This document shows, piece after piece, positions 27,505-36,878 of a stretch of DNA of 64,000 bases; position 1 is the first letter of the stretch; every line of letters starts with the position of its first letter. The stretch spans positions 62,001-126,000 of the forward strand of contig JACKPA010000006.1 in NCBI GenBank assembly GCA_024233865.1, given 5' to 3'. The notes beneath the pieces are model-generated. The model saw only the letters and a list, made by a program, of their open reading frames with translations, did no database searches and was not told where the DNA came from. Both the position numbers and the translations under genes were made by a program. Source of the DNA: Leptospiraceae bacterium (lineage in GTDB: Bacteria > Spirochaetota > Leptospiria > Leptospirales > Leptospiraceae).

Positions 27505-29679
27505 ATGAATCTTAGAGATTTGAATCTGAAAATACGATACAGAAGTTCGGAGGATGATCTAATCAAAGATTTCTTTGTACCGGTTCTGAATAGAAGTGTA
27601 TTCTACAAGAGAGCTGTCGGTTTCTTCTCATCTTCTGCATTGATTCAAATCTCAAAAGGACTCTGCGAATTTATCAAAAACGAAGGAAAAATTCAAATTA
27701 TAGCTTCTCCATTTTTGCAAGAAAGCGACATAGAAGCCATGAAAAAAGGCTATGAGGAAAGAGAAAAAACTATCGAAAGGGTTTTGTTATCATCCATAAC
27801 CGAGCCAAAAAACTACTTTGAAAAAGAAAGGATGAATCTCCTCGCCCACCTAATCGAGAGTCGTAGATTAGATATAAAAATCGCATTTGTAAATGACGGA
27901 AATCGCTTTGGAATCTACCACGAAAAGATTGGTCTGTTTTATGATACGAATTACAACAAAATAGCATTCACCGGCTCACTAAATGAATCTTCTCAAAGTA
28001 TGGTTGAAAATTTTGAGTCGATTGACGTATTTTGTTCTTGGAAAGAAAATGATAGCAAAGAAAGAATCAGTGAAAAAGAAAAAGACTTTGAGATGTTGTG
28101 GAACAACCAAACTCCCAAAGTAACGGTAATCGAATTTCCACAAGTTGCAAAGGAAAAACTCCAATTGTACAAAAAAGAGTATATAAAGGAAGATATAGAC
28201 AAAGAAGAATTGTATGTTGATTTGTCTAATAAACCAAACCAAAAATATCCAAAAATTCCAGAGAAGTTGCAGCTCCATGATTACCAGATGGAAGCAATTC
28301 AAAACTGGAAAGATGCCAATTACCAAGGAATCTTTAACATGGCAACAGGAACAGGGAAAACAATTACCGGACTTGCAGCAGTTGCCAATCTGTCAGAAAC
28401 TTTAGACCACCATCTAGCCATTATTATTGTGTGCCCTTACCAACATTTGGTGGAACAATGGGTGGAAGATATCAAAGAGTTTAATATGAATCCGATAGTT
28501 GCCTATTCCACGTCAAGAGATAGAGACTGGAAAGACAAGCTTAAAAATTCGGTCATTGATTTTAAACTAAATGTAATCGAGAACTTTTGTTTCATCACAA
28601 CAAATGCTACCTATTCAAGCGAATTTGTCCAAAGTCAAATTGTGAAACTAAAGAAAGATGTTGTTTTTGTTGTAGACGAAGCTCATAATTTTGGAGCGTT
28701 CAGGTTAAGTAAGAAAATGCTAGAACATATTCCGTATAGATTGGCATTGTCTGCGACACTTGAAAGATATGGAGACCCGGAAGGAACTGCAAAACTCTAT
28801 GATTATTTTGGAAATGAGTGTATCAATTATCCATTGGGAAAGGCGATCTTAGAAGGAAAACTTACTCATTACAGATACTACCCTATTTTAACAAACTTAA
28901 CAGAAGATGAATTATCAGTTTATAGAAAACTTTCCAAAGAAATAGCAAAGTATGCAGTACGGTATAAAAATAGAAAAGGAGAACTACCTGAATTTGTGAA
29001 AAAATTGGCAATCAAAAGAGCAAGACTTGTCGCTGGTTCTCTGAATAAATTACCGGCTTTAGAAAAAGCTATATCTAAATACAAAAACTCCAAACATATC
29101 CTTGTTTACTGTGGTGCTACCACTATATCTGACTTTGGCTACCAAGATGGAAATGCTGATGAGTCAGAATTGAAACAGATAGAAGCAGTATTGGAACTAT
29201 TAGGAAACAAAATGGATATGAAAGTGCATAGGTTTACCTCTCAAGAAGACTCAATTCAAAGAGGAACTTTAAAACATGAATTTGAAAAGGGAAATTTACA
29301 GGCGCTAGTTGCAATTAAGTGTTTGGATGAAGGAGTGAATATTCCCAAAATCCAAACAGCTTTTATTTTGGCAAGTAGCACAAATCCAAAAGAATATATA
29401 CAGCGTAGGGGAAGGGTACTAAGACTTGCGAAAGGAAAGGAAATTGCAGAAATTTATGATTTTATCACTATTCCAAGACCTTTAGGCACTGCAAAACAAA
29501 TGGAAGCATCTGATAGGAAATGGGATTTGTCCTTAATAAAAAGGGAATTGGTTAGAATGAAAGACTTTTACGATCTATCCATCAATCCGCAGGATGGTTA
29601 TACTTTAATGGAAGAGATTGTAGATGCTTATGGAATAGAACAAATACAATTAGAAGAAGAGGAGTATGACGAATTATGA
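27505..29679 (+). CDS. PLD-family nuclease fused to SF2 helicase
   Basis: Residues 1-200 form a phospholipase-D-like nuclease domain with one HKD motif: H139-x-K141 in YHEKIGLFYD, then G157-S158-x-N160-E161 in FTGSLNESSQS. A superfamily 2 helicase follows: NMATGTGKTITG (Walker A, near 280), VVDEAHNFG (motif II, near 390), ALSATLERYGDP (III), KCLDEGVNIP and QRRGRVLRL (VI). One HKD motif per chain suggests it works as a dimer. The helicase would load or move the nuclease, making this the likely DNA-cutting effector. Its stop overlaps the start of a 50-residue ORF by 4 bp. Confidence 0.9.
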   Translation: MNLRDLNLKIRYRSSEDDLIKDFFVPVLNRSVFYKRAVGFFSSSALIQISKGLCEFIKNEGKIQIIASPFLQESDIEAMKKGYEEREKTIERVLLSSITEPKNYFEKERMNLLAHLIESRRLDIKIAFVNDGNRFGIYHEKIGLFYDTNYNKIAFTGSLNESSQSMVENFESIDVFCSWKENDSKERISEKEKDFEMLWNNQTPKVTVIEFPQVAKEKLQLYKKEYIKEDIDKEELYVDLSNKPNQKYPKIPEKLQLHDYQMEAIQNWKDANYQGIFNMATGTGKTITGLAAVANLSETLDHHLAIIIVCPYQHLVEQWVEDIKEFNMNPIVAYSTSRDRDWKDKLKNSVIDFKLNVIENFCFITTNATYSSEFVQSQIVKLKKDVVFVVDEAHNFGAFRLSKKMLEHIPYRLALSATLERYGDPEGTAKLYDYFGNECINYPLGKAILEGKLTHYRYYPILTNLTEDELSVYRKLSKEIAKYAVRYKNRKGELPEFVKKLAIKRARLVAGSLNKLPALEKAISKYKNSKHILVYCGATTISDFGYQDGNADESELKQIEAVLELLGNKMDMKVHRFTSQEDSIQRGTLKHEFEKGNLQALVAIKCLDEGVNIPKIQTAFILASSTNPKEYIQRRGRVLRLAKGKEIAEIYDFITIPRPLGTAKQMEASDRKWDLSLIKRELVRMKDFYDLSINPQDGYTLMEEIVDAYGIEQIQLEEEEYDEL

Positions 29680-29828
29680 GCGACCAAATTGATGATGAAA
29701 TACTAAAGAAATTGATCAAAAAGATTTTGGATTTAGAAAATAAAAATTTATCCAATAGGTTTGAAAAAGAAGAAATGGTAGATAAGATTATAAATATAAT
29801 CTCAGAGGTAGTCAAGGATGCTAATTAA
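29676..29828 (+). CDS. 50-residue operon protein, unknown
   Basis: The ATG overlaps the helicase stop (ATGA) and the frame ends 11 bp inside the DndD-like gene, so it is tightly coupled on both sides. The sequence begins MSDQIDDEILKKLIKKILDL and is purely helical and charged (then ENKNLSNRFEKEEMVDKIIN). Nothing in it matches DndE, although it is small and sits beside a DndD-like gene. It is probably a small subunit or linker of the complex. The position is strong evidence that it is a gene; its function is unknown. Confidence 0.65.
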   Translation: MSDQIDDEILKKLIKKILDLENKNLSNRFEKEEMVDKIINIISEVVKDAN

Positions 29829-31851
29829 AAACATAAAGTTGAGTAATTTCAGAATTTATAAAGGCGAACAAAAAGTAACATTTTCGACAAACAAAAAAGA
29901 AAACGTTACGGTAGTCTTGGGAGATAACTCTTGTGGTAAAACCACGTTGATACAAGCATTTCAATGGGTACTGTATGAAAAAATTCATCATCAATGGAAA
30001 AAGAACTCTTTATTAAATAGCGAAGTGAAAGACCAGTTAGAATCAAATGAAACTTCATTCGTGAAAGTAAGTATTGAAATAGAGCACAGAAAGGAATCTT
30101 ATACAATTAGCAGAACACAGGAATACGGAAGAAAAGGTCCTGTAACACCTTCCGTTTTAGAGATTCAGTGCAAAGAAAAAGACGGGCAGACCAAAAGCTT
30201 ACAGAGATCGGAATACGGAAACATCATCAACGATATTTTACCGGAAGAACTGTCCATATATTTCTTTTTTGATGGTGAAAAAATAGCAACCATATCAAAC
30301 AACCAAAGAGAAGGTAAGGAAGAAATTGAAAACGCAATCAAAAGATTACTTGGTTTCAAACAGCTTTCCAATGCTTTGGAACATCTGAAACAGGGCGGTA
30401 GATATAACGTGATTGGAAAACTAAAAAGTAGCTTTGATACGGAAACTGACGAAGAATTAATGGAAACACAAAAAGAACTAAATGAATCTATAGAAACGCT
30501 AAATAAAATAAAAGCATATATACAAGAATTAAAAAAATCGGAAACTGAAATAGAGAAGAAAGTTAAAGAAAAAGAAGATAGTTTAAAAGAAAATGAAGAA
30601 TCCGGAAAACTGCAAAATCAAAAGGAAAGGAATGATGAAGAAATAAAAAGAAGTTTTGATAATATGCAGAGCAAAGTGCAGGAAATAAGGACTATTTTTT
30701 CAAAAAATGCTTTTATATATTGTATGCTACCCCTATTAGACAAGGCAAAAGAATTTATAGAGGATAAAGAACTTTCGGATGATAGTAAAATATCGGATGA
30801 TATTAAAAAACTGGTAAAGGGAAAAACTGCCATTACAGTAGATCTGATAGATGATTTATTAAAAGAAGAAATGTGTATATGTGGTTCTAAAATTAAAGAA
30901 GATTCAACTCTTCAAGATCGTCTCATTCGATTGAAAAAATTTGTTAAGCAGGGATACAACCAGCAAATAGATATTTTTAAAGAAAGGATAGATAAATATA
31001 TAGAAGATAGTGAAGGATTTGGTGGTTTTCAGAAAAGGTATAAAGAATACCGAGAAGAAAAAATTAAAAGAGAAGATTTAAAAAAAGAAAACCACGATAT
31101 AATCGAAAGGCTAAAAGGAAGAACAGATAGTAAGCACATTCAAAAAGAAATTGAAGAACTTGGTAAGCAAAAAAGAAGAATAACCCAAAACATTGAAGAG
31201 AATAGAAAAAAAGAAGGTGAATTGGGAAGTTTGATTGATAGACTAGAAATAAAACTAAAGAAATATCAGTCGGATTCAAAGAAGAATAAACTCATGCAGC
31301 TCAGGCTGGAATACGCAAAAAGAATATATGAGAAAATCCAAGAATTTTACAAAAAAGAAGAAGATGTGATTAAAATCAAATTGGAAGAAAAGGCAAATGA
31401 AATATTTTCGGAACTTTATCATGGAGAGAGAACAATAAAGATTGGAGATAGATACAAGTTGGAATTATTGGTAAAAGAAGTTGCCGAAGACAATGATCAG
31501 AACTTGGACATAGCATCGGGATTGGAAGTTGTTGCGGGTTTTACCTTTATTTTGGGAATCATTTCAATGGTGAAAGAAAATATACTGACTAGAGAAAGTA
31601 ACGAATACTTGAATTTTGCAAACAACCATCCGTATCCTTTAGTAATGGATGCACCTTTTTCTAATTTGGATGATAAGCACATCGAGAATATTTCTATAAA
31701 AATGCCGGAAATAGCAGAACAAGTTATCATGTTTATCATGGAAAAAGATTGGCATTTTGCTCAAAAGAACCTATATAATAAAGTGGGAAAAATTTATCAA
31801 TTAAACAAAAAGAATGAAAGACACACGGTTGTAGGAGTTAAAAATGTTTGA
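29818..31851 (+). CDS. DndD-like SMC/Rad50-type ATPase
   Basis: The 677-residue protein starts MLIKNIKLSNFRIYKGEQKV, as DndD and RecF-like proteins do. Walker A is GDNSCGKTT at 35-43. A Q-loop-type EYGN...FFFDGEKIA stretch precedes long coiled coils (about 180-510), broken by a hook-like CICG near residue 353. The Walker B is PLVMDAPFSNLD near 606-617. This order matches DndD, the ATPase of DNA phosphorothioation systems, which is related to Rad50 and thought to open or bend DNA for sulfur insertion. It overlaps the flanking genes by 11 and 8 bp. A general SMC-like defence ATPase remains possible, but the DndC and DndA partners nearby favour DndD. Confidence 0.75.
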   Translation: MLIKNIKLSNFRIYKGEQKVTFSTNKKENVTVVLGDNSCGKTTLIQAFQWVLYEKIHHQWKKNSLLNSEVKDQLESNETSFVKVSIEIEHRKESYTISRTQEYGRKGPVTPSVLEIQCKEKDGQTKSLQRSEYGNIINDILPEELSIYFFFDGEKIATISNNQREGKEEIENAIKRLLGFKQLSNALEHLKQGGRYNVIGKLKSSFDTETDEELMETQKELNESIETLNKIKAYIQELKKSETEIEKKVKEKEDSLKENEESGKLQNQKERNDEEIKRSFDNMQSKVQEIRTIFSKNAFIYCMLPLLDKAKEFIEDKELSDDSKISDDIKKLVKGKTAITVDLIDDLLKEEMCICGSKIKEDSTLQDRLIRLKKFVKQGYNQQIDIFKERIDKYIEDSEGFGGFQKRYKEYREEKIKREDLKKENHDIIERLKGRTDSKHIQKEIEELGKQKRRITQNIEENRKKEGELGSLIDRLEIKLKKYQSDSKKNKLMQLRLEYAKRIYEKIQEFYKKEEDVIKIKLEEKANEIFSELYHGERTIKIGDRYKLELLVKEVAEDNDQNLDIASGLEVVAGFTFILGIISMVKENILTRESNEYLNFANNHPYPLVMDAPFSNLDDKHIENISIKMPEIAEQVIMFIMEKDWHFAQKNLYNKVGKIYQLNKKNERHTVVGVKNV

Positions 31852-32362
31852 AACAGAATATATATTCAAAGGAAAACACGCAGAATACGTTAAAGATTTA
31901 AATGACAAGTATCAACTAATGAATAGGAACTTGGACGTATTGATTTTGGCTCCAATTATTGGATTACTTCATAACAGAAGATCGGAAATGGATCGTAGTC
32001 AACCAACAGAGACTTCCATATTTACAGATCAATTAAGGAGTGAGGGAAAAAAACTCTCTTTTATCTATAACCTTGTACTTTTACTCGACGAAACTGATGG
32101 AGAGATTTCAATTGATGATAGGTTTCAAAAAGCTTTTGAGACTTCTGAACCAAAATCAGAAGAAGGCAAGAAAAATAATCACATTTTTAATTCTTATGTT
32201 TTAGGAGGAGTTGAGATACTGCACGAAAAATTGATATCCAAATCAGAGGTATTGACAAAAACACAAGAAAAAATAAAAGATTTAAGTCCGGAGAAAAAGC
32301 TCTACATCGATGGAGTCTGCATAGATAATATGTATGAATTTTTGAGTGAACTTGGATTATGA
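31844..32362 (+). CDS. 172-residue protein of unknown function in the DndE position
   Basis: The gene starts 8 bp inside the DndD-like gene and ends 4 bp inside the next ATPase gene. The sequence is helical: FKGKHAEYVKDLNDKYQLMN, LAPIIGLLHNRRSEMD and IFNSYVLGGVEILHEKL. In dnd operons the gene after dndD is dndE, but this protein is longer than DndE (about 110-120 residues) and I cannot see the DndE core. It may be an analogue or an unrelated adaptor. A sensitive profile search would decide. Confidence 0.6.
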   Translation: MFETEYIFKGKHAEYVKDLNDKYQLMNRNLDVLILAPIIGLLHNRRSEMDRSQPTETSIFTDQLRSEGKKLSFIYNLVLLLDETDGEISIDDRFQKAFETSEPKSEEGKKNNHIFNSYVLGGVEILHEKLISKSEVLTKTQEKIKDLSPEKKLYIDGVCIDNMYEFLSELGL

Positions 32363-35300
32363 ATAAAGTAAAAATACAATATTCCCCGTCCATCAACATC
32401 GTACGAGACGAAAAAACAGAACTTAACTATATCCCAACACCCAACGCTACAATAGTATACGAACAATTGATCAAAAACTATGGTGCCGGATTCAAGTCAT
32501 TTAGCTTAATTGGAAACTATGGAACAGGAAAGTCTGCGTTTTTGCTTGCTTTTGAAAAGCATCTAAAAGAAAAAAAGTCCTATTGGGAAATGAAATTTTC
32601 AAACCATAAAAAATATGAATTCAAAAAAATCATAGGTGAGTATTCATCCGTTATTCAGAGCTTTGCCAAACACTTTGAAATCAAAACCAAAAAACAGACT
32701 TCTGCCTTGGAAGTATTAGAAAAAATTGACTTATACTACCAAAGTCTAATCGCAAAAAACAAACAGACCCTATTGATAATAGAAGTAGACGAATTTGGAA
32801 AGTTCCTGGAGTACGCAAACAAAAATGATTCTATCGAAGACATCTATTTTATACAGCAACTGTCCGAATACGTAAACAGCATGGATAAAAACATACTTTT
32901 TATTGTCGCCCTACATCAAAACTTTACTGACTATGCAAACCAACTAAACTTACTACAAAAAAAAGAATGGGAAAAAGTCAAAGGACGATTAAAAGAACTA
33001 AGTTTTAGCGAACCGGTTGAGCAATTGATTTATTTGGCATCCGTTAGAATATCACAGTTTAAGCATAAGAACGGAAACCCGCTAAACTTGACATCTTTAT
33101 TCAATTGTATAAAATCCTCCAACCTCCTTCCACTCAGAGATTATTTGGATCAAAAGGTTGCAGAGAAACTCTATCCCTTAGATATATTATCCGCTGCAAT
33201 CCTAACACAAAGTCTGCAAAGATACGGACAAAATGAAAGGTCTCTTTTTAGCTTTATAGAATCCAATGATTATCTTGGAATCCAAGAACACAACAGATCA
33301 CAAAGCGGATATTACAGTATCAGCTCTGTTTATGACTATTTGAATTACCATTACTATTTTCTACTCTCCACAAAGATGAATCCGGATTATTTGAACTGGA
33401 GTTCCATCAAAAATGCTATAGAAAAGGTTGAAGGATTTGAAATCGAACATACAAAAGACGCAATCAATCTTATCAAAACAATCGGACTGTTGAATCTATT
33501 CGGACAATCAGGGAAGATAGACGATGAGTTCTTATGTAAGTATGCAAAGATGAGTATGGGAATAATAAAACCGGATAAAATTATTTACCAGCTCCGGAAA
33601 CAGAAAATAGTAAGATACGTTCAACATTCCAAACGATATAAGATATTTGATGGAACGGACTTGGACATAGACATGGAACTGGCAAAAGTGAGCCAAAGAA
33701 CAGACTCTAACATCAACATAATAAAATTATTGACAGAATCTTTTGACTTTTCTTATATACCAGCCAAAGCAATTTCATATAAAAAAGGAATTCCAAGATA
33801 TTTTGCATTCTACTTAAGTGAAAAGCCAACGGAACTCACTCCGGAAGGCGAGATTGACGGTTATATCAACTTAATCTTTTCTCATACAATAACGGAAAAT
33901 GAGGTAGAAAACTTTTCGGAAAATTGTAAAAAAGCAATCCTTTTTGGTTTTTATAGAAACACAAAGAAAATCAAAAATTGCCTCTTTGAAATGGAAGTAT
34001 TAAAAAAGGTCATCCAAGAAAATCACGAAGATAAAGTAGCCATAAGAGAACTAAACATGATCCTCCTGCAACAAAAAGCAGAATTGAATCGAATCGTAGT
34101 AGAAGGAATGTACCAAAATGACGGACAGATTCGATGGTTTTTTAGAGGACAAAACGAGGAAATCCTTTCACCAAAAGGATTGAATCAAAAACTATCGGAG
34201 ATAGTGGAGAATGTTTATCCGCACGCAGTGACCTATCAAAATGAGATGATAAACAAAACGAAAATATCCAGTGCAATTATAACAGCAAGGAAAAACCTAG
34301 TCCGCAATTTGATGGTAAACTTGAACGAAGAAGACTTGGGAATTCCAAAGGATAAATATCCTCCCGAAAAAACGATTTATCTTTCCTTGTTAAAAGAAAC
34401 CGGAATACATCGTTTTCATGACGGGAATTATTGGATCACAGAACCAAAAGAATCTAGCATAAAAACGGCGTGGAAGGAATGTAAAAAGTTTTTGGAAAGT
34501 GCAAAGCATATACGAAAAAATCTCAAAGAGCTTTATCATATCTTTTATTCTCCACCCTATAAACTCAAAAAAGGATTTTTGGATTATTTCCTACCGATTT
34601 TTTTATTTGTAAACAAAGAAGACTTTGCACTATTTGGCAAAGGAATCTTCCTTCAGAATTTGACAGAGGATACACTGGAATTAGTTGTCAAAAACCCGGA
34701 AAATTTTGAAATCAAATCCTTTGATATTGCCGGAATCAAATTGGAATTTTTCAACCAATACAGAATTCTCTTAAACCAGTCTCAAAGAGAAAAGATTGAC
34801 AATCAGAGCTTTGTAGAGACAATAAAGCCTTTTTTGATTTTTTATAAACAATTGCCAGACTATACAAAAAATACCAAACGACTTTCCAAACAAGCAACAG
34901 AACTTCGCAAAGTAATAGCGGAAACAAAAGACCCTGAGTCAACTTTTTTTGAAGGTTTTCCTAATGCACTAGGTTATAGTATATCCGAATTGCAAAAAGA
35001 TAAAACAAAAATCTCAAAATATTTTGAAGCATTGCAGGAAGCGATCCGAGAACTAAGAGGTTTTTATGAACAACTAGTAGAACGAATGGAAACCGTTGTA
35101 CAAGAAAAGATTGTCGGTGAAAAATCCGAATTTCCCGATTACCAACAAAAGTGGATTCAGAGATACAAAGGATTGAAGGTTGATTTATTACATTCCAACC
35201 AAAAAGTATTTTGGAATAGGTTAAACCTGGAAATAGAAGATCGAAATTCCTATTTAAGTTCTCTCTGTCAAGTTTGTATAAACAAAAAGTTAGAACAAAT

Positions 35301-35589
35301 AACCGATTCGGATGAAGAGCTATTATATGATAAACTGCTGGGAATCTCTTATGAATTGGATCAATTGATTCAACTAAGCATGGAAGAAATAGAACCTGAA
35401 AAAGAGGACGTGTTTCGGCTGGAAATCACCTCTTTTATAGAAGGGCTTAAGAAAAATTTGATCCGTATACCAAAAACCAAACAAAAAGAAGTATTGGAAT
35501 GGGAAAAAACTTTGAGTTCCAAAATGCCCAAAGATAAACAGCTAAAAATTGCCGTTTTAACCAAGATGTTGCAAGAAGAATTAAAGTAA
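32359..35589 (+). CDS. Large P-loop ATPase of the modification system
   Basis: The 1,076-residue protein has an N-terminal AAA/STAND-type ATPase: SLIGNYGTGKSAFLLAF (Walker A at 52-59) and LLIIEVDEFGKFLEYA (Walker B near 137-146). IVALHQNF serves as a sensor-1-like strand, followed by RLKELSFSEPVEQ. The remaining 800 residues are helical with a coiled stretch near the end (EEIEPEKEDVFRLE). In size and layout it recalls the large ATPases of defence systems such as BrxC and DptF-like proteins, but I see no family-specific motif. The stop codon is part of the 9-bp target duplication of a MITE directly downstream. It is the last gene of the plus-strand operon. Confidence 0.75.
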   Translation: MNKVKIQYSPSINIVRDEKTELNYIPTPNATIVYEQLIKNYGAGFKSFSLIGNYGTGKSAFLLAFEKHLKEKKSYWEMKFSNHKKYEFKKIIGEYSSVIQSFAKHFEIKTKKQTSALEVLEKIDLYYQSLIAKNKQTLLIIEVDEFGKFLEYANKNDSIEDIYFIQQLSEYVNSMDKNILFIVALHQNFTDYANQLNLLQKKEWEKVKGRLKELSFSEPVEQLIYLASVRISQFKHKNGNPLNLTSLFNCIKSSNLLPLRDYLDQKVAEKLYPLDILSAAILTQSLQRYGQNERSLFSFIESNDYLGIQEHNRSQSGYYSISSVYDYLNYHYYFLLSTKMNPDYLNWSSIKNAIEKVEGFEIEHTKDAINLIKTIGLLNLFGQSGKIDDEFLCKYAKMSMGIIKPDKIIYQLRKQKIVRYVQHSKRYKIFDGTDLDIDMELAKVSQRTDSNINIIKLLTESFDFSYIPAKAISYKKGIPRYFAFYLSEKPTELTPEGEIDGYINLIFSHTITENEVENFSENCKKAILFGFYRNTKKIKNCLFEMEVLKKVIQENHEDKVAIRELNMILLQQKAELNRIVVEGMYQNDGQIRWFFRGQNEEILSPKGLNQKLSEIVENVYPHAVTYQNEMINKTKISSAIITARKNLVRNLMVNLNEEDLGIPKDKYPPEKTIYLSLLKETGIHRFHDGNYWITEPKESSIKTAWKECKKFLESAKHIRKNLKELYHIFYSPPYKLKKGFLDYFLPIFLFVNKEDFALFGKGIFLQNLTEDTLELVVKNPENFEIKSFDIAGIKLEFFNQYRILLNQSQREKIDNQSFVETIKPFLIFYKQLPDYTKNTKRLSKQATELRKVIAETKDPESTFFEGFPNALGYSISELQKDKTKISKYFEALQEAIRELRGFYEQLVERMETVVQEKIVGEKSEFPDYQQKWIQRYKGLKVDLLHSNQKVFWNRLNLEIEDRNSYLSSLCQVCINKKLEQITDSDEELLYDKLLGISYELDQLIQLSMEEIEPEKEDVFRLEITSFIEGLKKNLIRIPKTKQKEVLEWEKTLSSKMPKDKQLKIAVLTKMLQEELK

Positions 35590-35748
35590 CGTGAGTTCCA
35601 TATAACATTTTTATTTTCACCTAAAGGGCAACCACCGGGGGATTGTCCCTACAAAGCCTATGGTATTTTGGTCGTAGGGGTGAACCCCTGTGTTCACCCT
35701 TCTTATTTTTATAAAATTATTCCTTACGTCGAACTCACGTTAAAGTAA
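35581..35748. mobile_element. MITE-like element with TIRs and 9-bp target duplication
   Basis: The element (35,590-35,739, 150 bp) has ends CGTGAGTTC and GAACTCACG. It is flanked by the 9-bp direct repeat TTAAAGTAA (35,581-35,589 and 35,740-35,748). Inside are two GC-rich hairpins (AGGGCAACCACCGGGGGATT GTCCCT and GGGGTGAACCCCTGTGTTCACC), much richer in GC than the neighbours. No protein is encoded. The insertion lies exactly at the TAA stop of the large ATPase gene, which is recreated by the duplication, and separates it from the convergent DndC-like gene. The hairpins may act as a two-way terminator. Confidence 0.8.
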
Positions 35749-35756
35749 TAAGGCAA

Positions 35757-36878
35757 TCACAAAAAACAACTCGCACAACCCTCTTCTCCATTATCTAAGA
35801 TATCTAGTAGGTAAGGAGAAGCAGATTGATTTAAATATGGTTTGCCTATCGTATTTGATTTTTGAAGAAAGTCTTCTTTGATTTTTGTGATTCTACTCGG
35901 CTGAATGAGTTCTTCTAGAGTTTCATCTTGCATCCATTTGTAACCACCTTCTTCATAACAAATTGCTTCTTTGTACAAATCGGGGTGTTGTTCATATAAC
36001 CAAACCCATTCGATCTTCTGCTGGAAAAAACAAAAAAAACATCCCGATCTACTTCTTGCGTACTGCCCTTTTTTTCCGTTTACTGCAAATTCAGTTGGCA
36101 TGTAGTATGCTGGAATACCAACTCCACTTTCTTCCAAGATTCGAAAAATATCATCTTGTACGAGAATTTCTTCATTGTCCAAAATTGGAAAACCTTCTTC
36201 TTTTGCCAGAGGATAATCCGTTGTTTTGAGAAAAGCAAAAACAACTTTATTGAATTCGCTTATACCTAAATCCAGAAGTGTATTAAGTTTCCTCTTTTGG
36301 TTGAACTTAAGGGAAAGAGGTTCTTTAACTACATCAATGATTTTTTTTTGTTTGAGTTCATCTTCTACAATCTCTTTGTAATAATGAAGAACTTCTTTAC
36401 TGTTTGCGTTGTTTAAAAACTTATTGATTACGTCTTCACTCCAGATATTCTTGCGAAATGGAAAAATGGATTGAATATTAGATTTTTTGGATATGTAGCC
36501 GTCTCTTTCCTCATCTCCTCGTATTCCCACATAAGAAACTACCGGGTCGTTTCCTACAAATTTTTCAAACGGATCTAGCTTGAGCTTTTTTGTACACCAA
36601 CGAGCAAGGGGAGAAGGTAAATATCCACCATGGAGTTGAAAGTAATGATCAAAGGGTTTTTCATGACTGTTTTCGACAGCTCGTAGTTTGGTGATCTTTT
36701 TCCCAAGGTAGTTTTCGAGATTATCAATGAGTTGATAAGTTTCTTTTAGCTCCTTGCCTGTATCACAAGTATAGTATTCAATATCTAAGCTGGGATACTT
36801 TGCTTTGAGATAGATTGCTAAAGCAGCACTGTCTTTTCCACCGGATATTCCTAATACATGTCGAACTTTATTTATCAT
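35757..36878 (-). CDS. DndC-like PAPS-reductase family sulfurtransferase
   Basis: The 373-residue protein has the PP-loop of ATP pyrophosphatases, GISGGKDSAALAIYL (S12-S17), and SYVGIRGDEERDG, which is a PAPS-reductase/DndC-type motif. Cysteines fit a cluster-binding enzyme: RWCTKK, SGCFFCFFQQ and the terminal GCASCFL. DndC activates the DNA backbone or carries sulfur from the desulfurase in phosphorothioation. Here the gene faces the ATPase gene across the MITE, so it is not in the main operon. A plain assimilatory PAPS reductase is unlikely given the length, the cysteine pattern and the surrounding defence genes. Its promoter would lie in the 535-bp region to the right. Confidence 0.82.
   Translation of the reverse strand: MINKVRHVLGISGGKDSAALAIYLKAKYPSLDIEYYTCDTGKELKETYQLIDNLENYLGKKITKLRAVENSHEKPFDHYFQLHGGYLPSPLARWCTKKLKLDPFEKFVGNDPVVSYVGIRGDEERDGYISKKSNIQSIFPFRKNIWSEDVINKFLNNANSKEVLHYYKEIVEDELKQKKIIDVVKEPLSLKFNQKRKLNTLLDLGISEFNKVVFAFLKTTDYPLAKEEGFPILDNEEILVQDDIFRILEESGVGIPAYYMPTEFAVNGKKGQYARSRSGCFFCFFQQKIEWVWLYEQHPDLYKEAICYEEGGYKWMQDETLEELIQPSRITKIKEDFLQKSNTIGKPYLNQSASPYLLDILDNGEEGCASCFL

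Noticed and set aside
29818..32362. Canonical dndDE pair
   Set aside because: The DndD part fits, but the following 172-residue protein is too long and lacks a visible DndE core, so the dndE name was not given.
35757..36878. Assimilatory PAPS reductase (cysH)
   Set aside because: Length, the cysteine pattern including the C-terminal CASCFL, and defence-gene neighbours fit DndC-type proteins better; no sulfate-assimilation genes are present.
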